64,000 nt of DNA from Planctomycetota bacterium. Lineage in GTDB: Bacteria > Planctomycetota > UBA1135 > GCA-002686595. Both the position numbers and the translations under genes were made by a program. This document shows positions 27,224-36,657 of the stretch, one piece after another. Location of the stretch: NCBI GenBank assembly GCA_029259635.1, contig JAJDEU010000016.1:46135-110134 (forward strand), written 5' to 3'. The notes under the pieces were generated by a model. That model was not told the DNA's origin. It worked only from the letters and a program-made list of their open reading frames with translations, and did not search any database. Numbering within the stretch: the stretch's first letter is position 1; each line of letters begins with the position of its first letter.

Positions 27224-28258
27224 CTAGTCGCGAAGGACTTCGGCGAACATCGCTTCGACGCTCTCGACGGGCGTCTTGGGAAGAATGCCGCTGCCTAGGT
27301 TGAAGATGTATCCCGACGCGTCTTTGAAGTTTTCGACAACCCTCTGCGTCTCGCGGACGACGGCTTCCGGCGGAGCGAAGAGGACGCAGGGGTCCATGTT
27401 GCCCTGGAAGGCGACGCGATCGCCGACGCGCGCGATCGCGTCCTTCGGGTCCACGCGCCAATCGATTCCGAGCACATCGGCGCCGGCGTCGGCCATCACT
27501 TCGAGCAAGTGATTGCCGCCGTTGAGGTACAGAATGACCGGAACGCCGGTCGCTTTCGCGCCCGCTACCAAGCGCTTCATCTCCGGCAAGAGCATGCGCC
27601 GGTACGTCGCGGCATCGAGCGTCCCGCCCCAGCTGTCGAAAATCTGCAGGCAGTCCACACCCGCGTCGACCTGCATCGCGAGATACGGAATCAGGTTGTC
27701 CACCATGCGAGTGATCAGTCGGCCAAAGCGCTCGGGCTCGCCGTACATCATCGCCTTCGTGTTTTTGTAGTCCTTGCTCGACGCGCCCTCGATCATGTAG
27801 CTGGCGGTCGTCAGCGGTGCTCCGCAGAAGCCGACGATCGCGCGCTCTTCACCGATTTCTTGGCGCACCATGCGGATCGCTTCCCCGAGAAAGCCCGTCT
27901 CCTTCGCCGGATCGAAGTCGCGTAAGGCGTCGATGTCTTCGTCGGTGCGAACCGTCGGTGTGATCTTCGGGCCGACGCCCTCGTGAAAGGAAACGTCGAG
28001 TCCCATGGCGGCCGGGGGCACGAGAATGTCGCTGAAGATCACCGCGACATCCATTCCGAAGCGCCGGATGGGCTGGCAGGTGATCTCGGCCGCAATCGAG
28101 GGCGTGCGGCACATCTCAAGGAAGCTCTTGCCGTCGCGCTCGGCGCGGTACTCCGGCAGATAGCGGCCGGCTTGGCGCATCATCCACGCGGGTGGGCGGT
28201 CGACGGGCTCTCGCCGACAGGCGGCGATCATGCGTTCCCTGGAAGTGAAGCTAGGCAT
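27224..28258 (-). CDS. hemE: Uroporphyrinogen decarboxylase HemE
   Basis: 344 residues. Signature one is RPPAWMMRQAGRYLPEYRAE and signature two is GFCGAPLTTASYMIEG. Further motifs are LQIFDSWGGTLDAATYRRML, LYLNGGNHLLEVMADAGADV and GIDWRVDP, then FQGNMDPCVLFAP. It decarboxylates uroporphyrinogen III to coproporphyrinogen III. It is the first gene of the minus-strand haem operon, divergent from rmuC with a start-to-start gap of about 90 bases that must hold both promoters. Confidence 0.97.
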   Translation of the reverse strand: MPSFTSRERMIAACRREPVDRPPAWMMRQAGRYLPEYRAERDGKSFLEMCRTPSIAAEITCQPIRRFGMDVAVIFSDILVPPAAMGLDVSFHEGVGPKITPTVRTDEDIDALRDFDPAKETGFLGEAIRMVRQEIGEERAIVGFCGAPLTTASYMIEGASSKDYKNTKAMMYGEPERFGRLITRMVDNLIPYLAMQVDAGVDCLQIFDSWGGTLDAATYRRMLLPEMKRLVAGAKATGVPVILYLNGGNHLLEVMADAGADVLGIDWRVDPKDAIARVGDRVAFQGNMDPCVLFAPPEAVVRETQRVVENFKDASGYIFNLGSGILPKTPVESVEAMFAEVLRD

Positions 28259-28347
28259 CGGATCGTGAAGAAGAGGGGGTGAGCGAGGAGAGACGACTGG
28301 AGTCTAAGGTGGGCGAGTGCCATGCTAGTAGCTTGGACACCGAAGTG

Positions 28348-29631
28348 ATGATGTGGGCGCTCATTCTTACCGTTTTGGCCGCCATTGTGGGCTGGGTTTG
28401 GGCGGTGATCGGATGGCGGCAGTCGGTGAGATCCGGGTACGAGCGCGAGTCGCTACTCGCGCGGGTGCGCGACGCGGAGGGATTCGAGGCACGCTCGAAG
28501 GACAGCTTTGAGGCTCTGGCGGGAAGGGCTCTGCGGGACTCCGGCGAGCAGTTCTTGACCCTGGCGAAGGAGCGGTTCCAGGTCCACGAGGGCCAGGGCA
28601 TTCGCGAGCTGGATCGGCGCAAAGAAGAGGTGGATCGAATGATCACGCCGATCGGGAAGGCGCTCGAGAAGACTCACTCGGAGCTGGAGCGATTGGGGCG
28701 CGAGAACGCCGGGCTGCGCAGCCAGGTCGAGGGAATGGCGAAGGCGAATCGCTCGCTGTCGCGCGAGACGGGCAGACTGTCTCAGGCTTTGCGGCGACCG
28801 AACGTGCGCGGGCGCTATGGCGAAATCCAGTTGGAGCGCGTCGTCGAGCTGGCCGGGATGCGTTCTTACTGTGACTTCGGCACGCAGGTCAGCTCCAAGA
28901 ATGATGTCGGCGACACGTTGCGTCCGGACTTGGTGGTCAGCCTGCCGAACGAGCGCACGATCGTGATCGACGCGAAGACGAGCCTCGATGCTTATCTCGA
29001 TGCGGTCGAGTCGGACTCACCCAAGCAGGCGAAGGAGCACCGCGCGCGTTTCTCCAAGGCGATCGCCGATCAGCTCGACCGGCTCTCGCGCAAGGAATAC
29101 TGGGCTCAGTTCGATGGCTCTCCCGATTTCGTCGTGATGTTTATTCCCGGCGATCAGTTCATCGACATGGCTTTGCAGGAACGCCCGGAGCTCATCGAGA
29201 ATGCCGCGCAGAAGAACATCATTTTAGCGAGCCCGTCGACTCTGATCGGTCTGTTGCGCGCGGTACACGCGGGCTGGCGCGAAAAGCGACTCGGCGACAG
29301 CGCGCGCGAGCTCTTCCAGTTGGGGCGCGAGCTACACGAGCGCGCCGCGAACGTCTTGATTCACGCGGACTCGCTCGGTCAATCGCTGAAAGGATCGGTA
29401 GACAGCTACAACTCCTTCGTCGGCTCGATGGAGGAGCGCATGCTTCCGACTCTGCGCAAGTTCGAAGAGCGCGGTGCGTCATCCGCCAAGGAGCTCGGCA
29501 CCCCGCTCTCCATTCACGAGCCGGTGCGAAAAGCAAAACGCCGCAAAAAGAAGAAGCGCAAGTCGCCGAAAGCGCTCCCCGAAATCAGTGACCTGCCGAC
29601 GGAATCGACCGACGAGGATGCGCTCACTTAG
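28348..29631 (+). CDS. rmuC: DNA recombination protein RmuC homologue
   Basis: About 427 residues from the ATG at 28348, which begins an N-terminal membrane helix (MMWALILTVLAAIVGWVWAV). A long coiled coil follows (residues about 50-150). The RmuC nuclease-like domain comes next: GRYGEIQLERVVELAGMRSY, LRPDLVVSLPNERTIVIDAK, DFVVMFIPGDQFIDMAL and IILASPSTLIGLLRAVHAGW. RmuC limits inversions between short inverted repeats in E. coli. The C-terminus is a Lys/Arg-rich tail. It overlaps the convergent gene by four bases. An upstream GTG at 28279 is possible. Confidence 0.93.
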   Translation: MMWALILTVLAAIVGWVWAVIGWRQSVRSGYERESLLARVRDAEGFEARSKDSFEALAGRALRDSGEQFLTLAKERFQVHEGQGIRELDRRKEEVDRMITPIGKALEKTHSELERLGRENAGLRSQVEGMAKANRSLSRETGRLSQALRRPNVRGRYGEIQLERVVELAGMRSYCDFGTQVSSKNDVGDTLRPDLVVSLPNERTIVIDAKTSLDAYLDAVESDSPKQAKEHRARFSKAIADQLDRLSRKEYWAQFDGSPDFVVMFIPGDQFIDMALQERPELIENAAQKNIILASPSTLIGLLRAVHAGWREKRLGDSARELFQLGRELHERAANVLIHADSLGQSLKGSVDSYNSFVGSMEERMLPTLRKFEERGASSAKELGTPLSIHEPVRKAKRRKKKKRKSPKALPEISDLPTESTDEDALT

Positions 29632-30671
29632 TCGGTTGCGCTCGTCTCTCGCAGGCGAATCGGAAGGTCGAGGAAGGCGAGCGCCGAGGGGAGCATGAGC
29701 AACAGAATCGCCGGATAGACCTCGTAGTAGTCGCGCAATTCGTCGAGGTAGCCGAGGAAGACGGTCAGGCCGAAGAGCGGAACGAGCATGAGAAGAGTTC
29801 GCTTCAAGAAGGCCGACTTGGCTCGCCAGTTGTGAAAGACGAAACCAGCCGCAACTAGGAATCCGATCACCGATCCCACGGAGTAGCGCGGAAACTTAAA
29901 GAGGTTGCGCAGCAGGTGAAACTCGACGGGCTCTCCGAGGTTGTCCGCGTAGATCGACTGCAGGCTGAACCGAATGGCGAGGAAGAGCACGCCTTGCACG
30001 GCGAGCAGCAGCAGGAAGGACCTTTGTTTCCAGCGTCCCTCGCTTCCAAAGTGAAGAGCGAAGATCGCCGGCAGAAGAATCGTCGTCTCCTTGTTGAGGC
30101 ACGCGAGAGCAAAGACGACGAGGTAGGCGAGCCACTTGCGGCGGACCAAGAGCGCTAGTCCAAAGGTGAAGAGCGCCAGAACCGCCGAGTCATAGAGGTA
30201 GCTGCCGTACGGCTCAAAGGAGGGCGGTAGACCGAGGAAGGCGACGAATGGGAGGAACTGGATTACGCCTGGTGGCGCATCGTAAATTCCGCTCGCGAGA
30301 TAGCGCAGGGCGTAGGCGAACCCGAGGAAGCCGAGTGCGATGAGGGCGAGCGAGAGCAAGTACTCCGGCGCAAAGTCGCGCTCCCAACCCGGCACGAGGT
30401 TGTCGAGCACGCGACGAAGTGGGTGTCCGTCCACAAGCCGGCGCTCGACATCGGCTCGCGTCTCGTCGGTGATGTTGCTGCAGACCGTGCGAACGGTGAA
30501 CGGGAGTAGGGCGCGATAGACGTACGGTCGGGCAGCCGTGCCTTCGATCAGAGGGCGAAACTCACAGCGCGGGTTTCCGTTGCGCAAGCCCGCGGGTTCC
30601 CGCGCGAACATCGCGGTGATGACGAGGGCGAGGACGGAGTACGCCAAGAACAAGAGAAGCTCGCGAGTCAT
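29628..30671 (-). CDS. Polytopic membrane protein, GT-C-like
   Basis: 347 residues from the ATG at 30671, which overlaps the upstream stop as ATGA. About nine transmembrane segments are visible. A periplasmic-loop stretch between the first two helices contains RPYVYRALLPFTVRTVCSN, and a loop with CLNKETTILLP resembles GT-C glycosyltransferases and EpsG-like proteins. No definite family. Coupled to the preceding GT87-like gene, which suggests joint work on a polyprenyl-linked or surface sugar. Confidence 0.65.
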   Translation of the reverse strand: MTRELLLFLAYSVLALVITAMFAREPAGLRNGNPRCEFRPLIEGTAARPYVYRALLPFTVRTVCSNITDETRADVERRLVDGHPLRRVLDNLVPGWERDFAPEYLLSLALIALGFLGFAYALRYLASGIYDAPPGVIQFLPFVAFLGLPPSFEPYGSYLYDSAVLALFTFGLALLVRRKWLAYLVVFALACLNKETTILLPAIFALHFGSEGRWKQRSFLLLLAVQGVLFLAIRFSLQSIYADNLGEPVEFHLLRNLFKFPRYSVGSVIGFLVAAGFVFHNWRAKSAFLKRTLLMLVPLFGLTVFLGYLDELRDYYEVYPAILLLMLPSALAFLDLPIRLRETSATD

Positions 30672-31969
30672 TCGGATTCTCTTCGGATCAGGCACATCGA
30701 GGTGATCAACATGAGCAGCGCTCCATAAAACTCCAGGCCCGTCAGTAGAGCGGGTGCTCGACTGGCATCAAAGAAGAAGCTGAGCAAGACCGCCCCCGCG
30801 ACGAAAGCAATGTCCGCGCCACCGCGACCGAGTCTTGGATCCCGCACGAGCGCGCGTCCAGTGGCTGCCAGAGGAATCGCCAGCAGGGCGTAGTGATGAA
30901 TCCAGCAGACCGGTGATGCGAGGACGACCGCGCTGATGGCGACGCCCAAGAAGCGGATGTCCGATTCGCTCGAGCCGGGTTGCGCGCGCTTTCTTCCCAC
31001 GAGAATCGTGATGGCGACGAGCGCCAAGACAAAAGCATTGCCGGCCAGCTTGATCCACTGGACCGGCGCGGCGAGGTTGAAGACGGCGGGATCGGCGTCG
31101 GTGAACAGACGCAGAAGCATGCCGTTGAAGCTCTGATTGGGCGCGTAGGCATAACCCGATGACAAGTGCGGCAGGAGTACGAGGACGTAGTCGCGCAGGT
31201 TGTCGAAGCCGGCGTAGGCGAGCGAGATTCCGCCGAGGACGACGAGGCCCGCGAGGCAGGAGTAGAGGAAGCGCCGCGAGAAGTTCTTGGCGAGGAGCAG
31301 GATGAGCGGAACGAGAACGAGGTGGGGTTTGATCGAGACGGCGAGCGCGAGCGCGAGTCCCGAAGCGACCCGCGCGCCGCGGTCGAAGAGGAAGAGCGCG
31401 GCGGCGAGCAGAAAGAAAATCCACACGCCGACTTGGGTCAGCTCTAGCGCTTTCGCGAGCGGGTAGAAAGCGATGGCATGGACCGCGAATAGAACTAGAG
31501 AAGTCGGACGCGCGGAGCCGCGGAAGAAGAAGGCGAACAACGCGCCGAGACCCGCGAGGGCCAATAAGTGGTTGGCGATGCCGACGGTTCTGGCTGCATC
31601 CTCAAAGCTGTCGCCCGGCTGCGCGATCGGCGAGAGGATCAACGCGGCGAGCGGCGTGTAGACAAAGGCCGACTTGTGCTCCTCAAGTTCATGAGGGCGA
31701 TACATGCGGTAGTCGGCATGCGTGCTCCGGCCTTGTGCCGCGTCGAAGACGGGCAGCAGGTCGCCGGTGCTCATCGGGCTCCAATCCCACCAGGTGCGGA
31801 AGACACTGGCTCCGGGGTTGTACGTGCTCAGCTGGGTGAGCGGGAATTGGACTGGCTGGGCTTGATTCCGAAAGAGAGCGCCGGCGAAGAGGCACGCTGC
31901 GAGCAGACCGGCGACAACCGCGAGGTAGCGCTGTTTGCTCGAAAAGAAACCGGTATCGGGCCTCTGCAT
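30668..31969 (-). CDS. GT87 (DUF2029)-type membrane glycosyltransferase
   Basis: 433 residues from the ATG at 31969, with about ten transmembrane helices. Family features are the first-loop segment HKSAFVYTPLAALILSPIAQ, SIKPHLVLVPLILLLAKNFS and PNQSFNGMLLRLFTDADPAV, typical of GT-C polyprenol-phosphate-dependent mannosyltransferases. It probably transfers a sugar from a lipid-phosphate donor on the outer face of the membrane. The acceptor is unknown. The 3' end is translationally coupled to the next membrane gene. Confidence 0.78.
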   Translation of the reverse strand: MQRPDTGFFSSKQRYLAVVAGLLAACLFAGALFRNQAQPVQFPLTQLSTYNPGASVFRTWWDWSPMSTGDLLPVFDAAQGRSTHADYRMYRPHELEEHKSAFVYTPLAALILSPIAQPGDSFEDAARTVGIANHLLALAGLGALFAFFFRGSARPTSLVLFAVHAIAFYPLAKALELTQVGVWIFFLLAAALFLFDRGARVASGLALALAVSIKPHLVLVPLILLLAKNFSRRFLYSCLAGLVVLGGISLAYAGFDNLRDYVLVLLPHLSSGYAYAPNQSFNGMLLRLFTDADPAVFNLAAPVQWIKLAGNAFVLALVAITILVGRKRAQPGSSESDIRFLGVAISAVVLASPVCWIHHYALLAIPLAATGRALVRDPRLGRGGADIAFVAGAVLLSFFFDASRAPALLTGLEFYGALLMLITSMCLIRRESE

Positions 31970-32428
31970 AGGGGTGCGAGTAAGACGAGTTCGGAGGTGG
32001 GGAGAGGCCGAGCGGAAGTGCACCAGAATATCTTCCGGTCCTACCGAGCTACATCAGTTCTGCTCGATTTCAGGCTTCACATGCAGACTCTCGTGAACCT
32101 CTGGAATCGCGAGGGTCCCAAGTCGTTGCCCTCGGCCCAGGACCGAAGGAGCGAACGAAGAATACCTCGCCGATGAACGGGAAGCCTTGCGGCTGCGGAA
32201 TGTGATCCGGCAGCGCGCAGTGCATTTCGGGTGGTTTCACGATTCTCTGTATCAATGGCGGGTATCGAGACCTCTCTCACCTTCGGCGGCTCCATCTTCA
32301 TCGAGGCGGTGTTTCTAGTGTCGACGCGCGAGCCGCTACCGAGACGGGCGATCCGATGTTGCGTGCAGGACGGATGGACGCCCACGGCGAGAAGGCCTGT
32401 CGACGGACAAACCAGAATGGGAGCCACT
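31970..32428. other. Non-coding stretch between divergent genes
   Basis: About 460 bases between the start of the GT87-like gene (minus) and the chosen start of the subtilase (plus). Upstream in-frame sequence exists for the subtilase but is Cys/Arg/Pro-rich and unlike a signal peptide, so I treat it as untranslated. I see no clear promoter, repeat or RNA gene. It must hold promoters for both genes. Confidence 0.5.
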
Positions 32429-35017
32429 GTGAGCTTGAAGTTGAATCGTGATTGTCGTGAAGACGGAACTCGGGGCGTTGACCACGCTAGCGTGCGGGAT
32501 CGAGTGGGGCATCCGAGTCGGCTGATCGCGCTGGTGATCGCCGTCGCATGGGTCGGGTTGAATCTTCAGTCGAGCGCGCACTCGTCACCTCTAAGTCGAG
32601 TCATGCAGGCCAACCATGCCGCAGTGGAGCAAGAAGCGCTCCGCTCGAACTTCGCCGAAATACCGGGAGTCCGCCAGCTCTCGTCCCGTCTGATTGTTCG
32701 CCCTCGAACAGAGCGCGCCCTTCGAAGTGCCGGACACTCGACGCGTGAAATCAGAGAACGCGATTCCGCCGCTCGTAGAGAACTTCAGCGCTACGAACTT
32801 GTTCGCCACGTCGAATCAACCGACGACTCGATCCTACTTCTGCCGACCGGACTTTCGGAGCGAGAGGTCGCGAGAGCTCTCATGGCGACCGGATTGTTCG
32901 ACTATGCTGAACCCGATTGGATTCTCAGTCCTCTCGGATTCTCGCCGCCTCAAGCTCAGGGGAGCCAGGCGATCCCTAAAGAAAACGCGGGTCGGCCGCA
33001 GACGACCTCGAAATTTCCACCCCGGTCCTTGCCCAGCTTGCAGGGAGATCCACATCCGGCAACTCTGACGCCGCACCTACCGAACGTCATACTTCCCGGA
33101 TCCCCGCGATGCCCGGACGACCCGCTGTTCGCGAGCCAATGGCATCACCAAGTTCCCGCGCTCGATTCGTGTACCGCGTGGGGAGCCATTCCGTCAGAGG
33201 GTGGTACGACCGGCGGTGCGAACATCAGTGTCGGCGTGTGCGATACCGGCATCAGAACGACGCATGAAGATTTAGCGCTCCATCGCCTGGAGGCCTACAA
33301 CGCAGTCGATCAATTGTGGGAGTCCCAGGGCGGCAAGATCTCCCCGGCCCATCCGCACGGAACTCGCACGACTGGGGCGGTCGCGGCGAACGGCAACAAT
33401 GGGCTAGGTGGTTCCGGAGTGGGATGGAACTTGAGCCACCGAATGCTGCGGGTATCCAACGCCTCCAGCGGAAACGCATTCTTGTCCGACTTACAGCACG
33501 CTGTTCGAACGGCAATCGAAAACGGTGATCGAGTTGCGAACGTGAGCTACCACGGCGCGGCGAGCGCCTCGAACGCGGGGACAGCGACCTACGTCAAGTC
33601 TCTGGGCGGCCTGATGTTGTGGGGTGCGGGGAACACGTCGGGTAACTTCTCTCACGCGGATCGCGATGCTGACGATTTGATCGTCGTTGGGGCGACCGAC
33701 CAGAACGACCAACTCGCCTCATTCTCTTCCTACGGCCAGTTCATCGACTTGGTTGCTCCGGGTGTTGGGATCGTGACTTCCAATTCCGCCACCGATAACT
33801 CCTATGTCACGGTCAATGGCACAAGCTACGCCTGCCCGATTACATCCGGAGTTTGCGCGATGATCTGGAGCGCGCGTCCAAACCTGTCGCCGAACGATGT
33901 AGAGCGAATTCTCAAGGCGAGCTCTGACGATATCGGAACTCCCGGCCTCGACATCTTTTTTGGCTACGGCCGCGTCAATTTGGCTCGTGCGATCACGGAG
34001 GACTGGAGCGAACTTCCAGAGAGCGAGTTCGTCGCGCAGACGTTGTCCGGAATCTCGCCTTTGCCTGTGAGTTTTAGAGATCTATCAACGGGAATCCCGA
34101 CGAGTTGGTTGTGGGACTTTGGCGATGGGAATCTCTCGACACTTCAAAACCCTTCTCACATCTATACGAGTTCGGGAATATTCACGGTGACCCTAACCGT
34201 GACGAACGAACACGGCATGGATACCTCTTCGCAAGTCGACACGATTACCGTCGACTTTATCCCTCCGGCCGCCAACTTCACGGCCTCGGTGACGGGCGGG
34301 CTCTCGCCTCTGCCGGTCGACTTTACGGACACTTCCGCTCTGGGCATCCCGACTTCTTGGTCTTGGGATTTCGGAGACGGAGGGAGCTCGACCCTTCAGA
34401 ACCCCTCGCACACTTACACGGCGAGCGGCGTCTACACCGTCTCGTTGATGGCCACGAATGCGTATGGATCGACCACTCAGGTCCAGACCGATTTGGTCGC
34501 TGTCGACTTCATCCCACCGCTCGCCGGCTTTAGCGCAACGCCCACGACAGGCGCTTCGCCCTACGTCGTGACATTCACGGACGAATCCACTGCGGGCATC
34601 GCGACTTCATGGGCTTGGAACTTCGGGGATGGCGTGGGTTCCTCTCTTCAAAACCCAACTCACACCTACACGGTTCCCGGCTTCTATTCCGTCAGCTTAA
34701 TTGCGTCGAACGCTTATGGCTCGAACACCTTGATTCTCACGGACTACATCGAGGTGACGGCTGGGCCGACAATTCTTGCGAACTTCACCGGCACGCCGAC
34801 TTCGGGAACAGCGCCACTTCAGGTGAGCTTCACTGACCTCTCCATCGGGAATATCATCGCTTGGGACTGGAACTTTGGTGATGGGGGATCTTCATCACTA
34901 CAGAACCCAACGCACACGTTCTTAACTCCGGATGAATATGACATTGCGCTCACGGTGACGAACGCTCTCGGGAAAGACAGCTGCCTCGAGTTGCAGAGCT
35001 ACATCACTGTCGAATAG
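32429..35017 (+). CDS. Secreted subtilisin-like serine protease with four PKD domains
   Basis: I chose the GTG at 32429 because GGGAG lies six bases upstream and an export signal follows (LIALVIAVAWVGLNLQSSAH); the ATG at 32417 is the alternative. A prodomain precedes the S8 domain. The triad is visible: Asp in VGVCDTGIRTTHEDL (codon 33242), His in HPHGTRTTGAVAANGN (codon 33356) and Ser in NGTSYACPITSGVCAMI (codon 33824), with the oxyanion Asn in WGAGNTSG (codon 33632). Four PKD repeats follow at about 34010, 34270, 34530 and 34780, each with a W-x-W/N-FGDG core and LQNP-T/S-H-x-Y/F. PKD domains are often polymer- or protein-binding. Probably an extracellular degradative enzyme; no C-terminal sorting tail is visible. 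Confidence 0.92.
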   Translation: MSLKLNRDCREDGTRGVDHASVRDRVGHPSRLIALVIAVAWVGLNLQSSAHSSPLSRVMQANHAAVEQEALRSNFAEIPGVRQLSSRLIVRPRTERALRSAGHSTREIRERDSAARRELQRYELVRHVESTDDSILLLPTGLSEREVARALMATGLFDYAEPDWILSPLGFSPPQAQGSQAIPKENAGRPQTTSKFPPRSLPSLQGDPHPATLTPHLPNVILPGSPRCPDDPLFASQWHHQVPALDSCTAWGAIPSEGGTTGGANISVGVCDTGIRTTHEDLALHRLEAYNAVDQLWESQGGKISPAHPHGTRTTGAVAANGNNGLGGSGVGWNLSHRMLRVSNASSGNAFLSDLQHAVRTAIENGDRVANVSYHGAASASNAGTATYVKSLGGLMLWGAGNTSGNFSHADRDADDLIVVGATDQNDQLASFSSYGQFIDLVAPGVGIVTSNSATDNSYVTVNGTSYACPITSGVCAMIWSARPNLSPNDVERILKASSDDIGTPGLDIFFGYGRVNLARAITEDWSELPESEFVAQTLSGISPLPVSFRDLSTGIPTSWLWDFGDGNLSTLQNPSHIYTSSGIFTVTLTVTNEHGMDTSSQVDTITVDFIPPAANFTASVTGGLSPLPVDFTDTSALGIPTSWSWDFGDGGSSTLQNPSHTYTASGVYTVSLMATNAYGSTTQVQTDLVAVDFIPPLAGFSATPTTGASPYVVTFTDESTAGIATSWAWNFGDGVGSSLQNPTHTYTVPGFYSVSLIASNAYGSNTLILTDYIEVTAGPTILANFTGTPTSGTAPLQVSFTDLSIGNIIAWDWNFGDGGSSSLQNPTHTFLTPDEYDIALTVTNALGKDSCLELQSYITVE

Positions 35018-35032
35018 GAAGAGGGGGCGCTC

Positions 35033-36595
35033 TCAGTCTTTTGACGTGACGCGGAAGAGCAGGTAGGGATGGGCTTCTCCGACGAGGGTTAAGCGCTTGC
35101 GAAAGAGCAGCATCAGCGACTCCTCGGTCTCGACGGGGCGCGTTCGTTTGGCATTCCAACGGGGAGATCGATTGCCGCGACGATCGGCGATCGAGACGTA
35201 GTCGATGTCGTTCTCGATGAGTAGCTCGAATGCACCGTCGATGCCGCCGCGCATCTCGGAGCGCGCGACAAAGTCGATGGTGAGCACCGGGCGATCGAGA
35301 TAGGCAGAGAGGTGCACGCCGTCCCAGGAGGCGAGCTTGTCCGTCGGCCCCACTTGGCTCTCGACGTAGGTGGCTAGGGTCGAGAGTTCCCGGTGGCGCT
35401 TAAGGTTGGGGTCCACGCTCTCGGAGTTGAGGTCGAGGAAAACGATTAGCGCGAGACCTGCAGAAAGAACGAGCGTCGTATTGCGAGAGCTGGCTCGCCG
35501 GCGGATGAAGCTCGCGAGCAGCTCGAGAGTCGCCGGGATCGCGAAGATATAGATCGGCACGATTAACCTGACGTGGGATGAATGCGCGATGCAGAGGGAT
35601 GCGAACATCGCGAGTGCGCACAGATCCCCGGCGCGTCGGCGAGTCCGCGCTCTCCAGAGGAGGCAACCGATCGCAAGAGCGCCGAACGCGAGATTCGCCG
35701 GCGTGGACTCATCAATTGTGTGCAGGTGACTTCCGAGACCCACGACCATCTGCTTTGCGCGAATGGGGATTCGAGCCGCAACTTCGGAGAGTGGCAGAGT
35801 TTCGGAGTGCGGATCGCCGGGGTCCGTTTTCCAGGTCGCGGTGGAGTAGGAGTAGTTGGAGGTTTGCTCGGAGGGGATCGGCGCCTCGGCGAAGGAGTTG
35901 CGCAGATTCCAAGGCAGCAGCAGAGCTAGCGGAAGGACGAACAGGAGCGCGAGTTCGCGGCGATAAGAACCGGGCACTGAGGTCGCCGCGCGCTTCCGCT
36001 CCGACCAACGCGAGAAGAGGATTGCGGGAATTAGGAGCAGGTAGATCAAGCGCACGTAAGCCGTCACCGCCAAGACGGCGCCGAGAAACCAGAGCGCTTT
36101 GGAAGAGCCCGTCTCTCGCGAGCGACGGTCGATGCCGAGTGCGATCAGCATGAGAAGAACGCCCGGCAAGTCGGAGAGCACTTGGTTGGACAAGCGCTGG
36201 AAGCTCGGGTTGAGCCAGAGCGAGAGGGCGAAAGTCAGTGCGAGCAGTTTCCCCAAGCGGTCTTTCCGCTGAACGAAAACGAGGAGCACGACGAGTAAGC
36301 CGATCGTGCTCATCAGCCAGTTGAGCTGTGCGGGCGACGCGCCGGCGGCTAGAAAGGGGCTGAGGAAAACCGAAAAGCCCGGGGGCCGGAGAATGAAGGG
36401 TTGGCCGAGGTAGCTGTAGCCCTCACCTGCGACGAGCGAGCGCGCCGTCGCGATATAGGTGCCCGCGTCGAAGTAGGTCGAGTCGTAGACCGATCGGACC
36501 GTCCAGAACAGGCTGAGTCCAAGTAGAGCCGCGAACAGGATGGTGAAGCGCTTGTCGCTTGCTCGCGGCTGTTCGTAATTTTCGACGGACGTCAT
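35033..36595 (-). CDS. GT39/ArnT-like membrane glycosyltransferase
   Basis: 520 residues with about eleven membrane helices. The first periplasmic loop has the acidic motif in YFDAGTYIATARSLVAGEGY, then QPFILRPPGFSVFLSPFLA, characteristic of the dolichyl-phosphate-mannose-dependent and ArnT-like GT-C enzymes. The C-terminal 140 residues form a soluble outer domain (LSAYLDRPVLTIDFVARSEM). The donor would be a polyprenyl-phosphate sugar and the acceptor is unknown. The gene converges on the subtilase and is not in a clear operon. Confidence 0.75.
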   Translation of the reverse strand: MTSVENYEQPRASDKRFTILFAALLGLSLFWTVRSVYDSTYFDAGTYIATARSLVAGEGYSYLGQPFILRPPGFSVFLSPFLAAGASPAQLNWLMSTIGLLVVLLVFVQRKDRLGKLLALTFALSLWLNPSFQRLSNQVLSDLPGVLLMLIALGIDRRSRETGSSKALWFLGAVLAVTAYVRLIYLLLIPAILFSRWSERKRAATSVPGSYRRELALLFVLPLALLLPWNLRNSFAEAPIPSEQTSNYSYSTATWKTDPGDPHSETLPLSEVAARIPIRAKQMVVGLGSHLHTIDESTPANLAFGALAIGCLLWRARTRRRAGDLCALAMFASLCIAHSSHVRLIVPIYIFAIPATLELLASFIRRRASSRNTTLVLSAGLALIVFLDLNSESVDPNLKRHRELSTLATYVESQVGPTDKLASWDGVHLSAYLDRPVLTIDFVARSEMRGGIDGAFELLIENDIDYVSIADRRGNRSPRWNAKRTRPVETEESLMLLFRKRLTLVGEAHPYLLFRVTSKD

Positions 36596-36657
36596 GGGGC
36601 GCTAGATTCGGCTCTCTCGTTCGTCCAGTCGCTCAAGCACCAGCTCGCCCCTTCGTC

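Noticed and set aside
32231..32428. Upstream in-frame extension of the subtilase
   Set aside because: Contains Cys/Arg/Pro-rich sequence before the export signal, and the GTG at 32429 has a good ribosome site.
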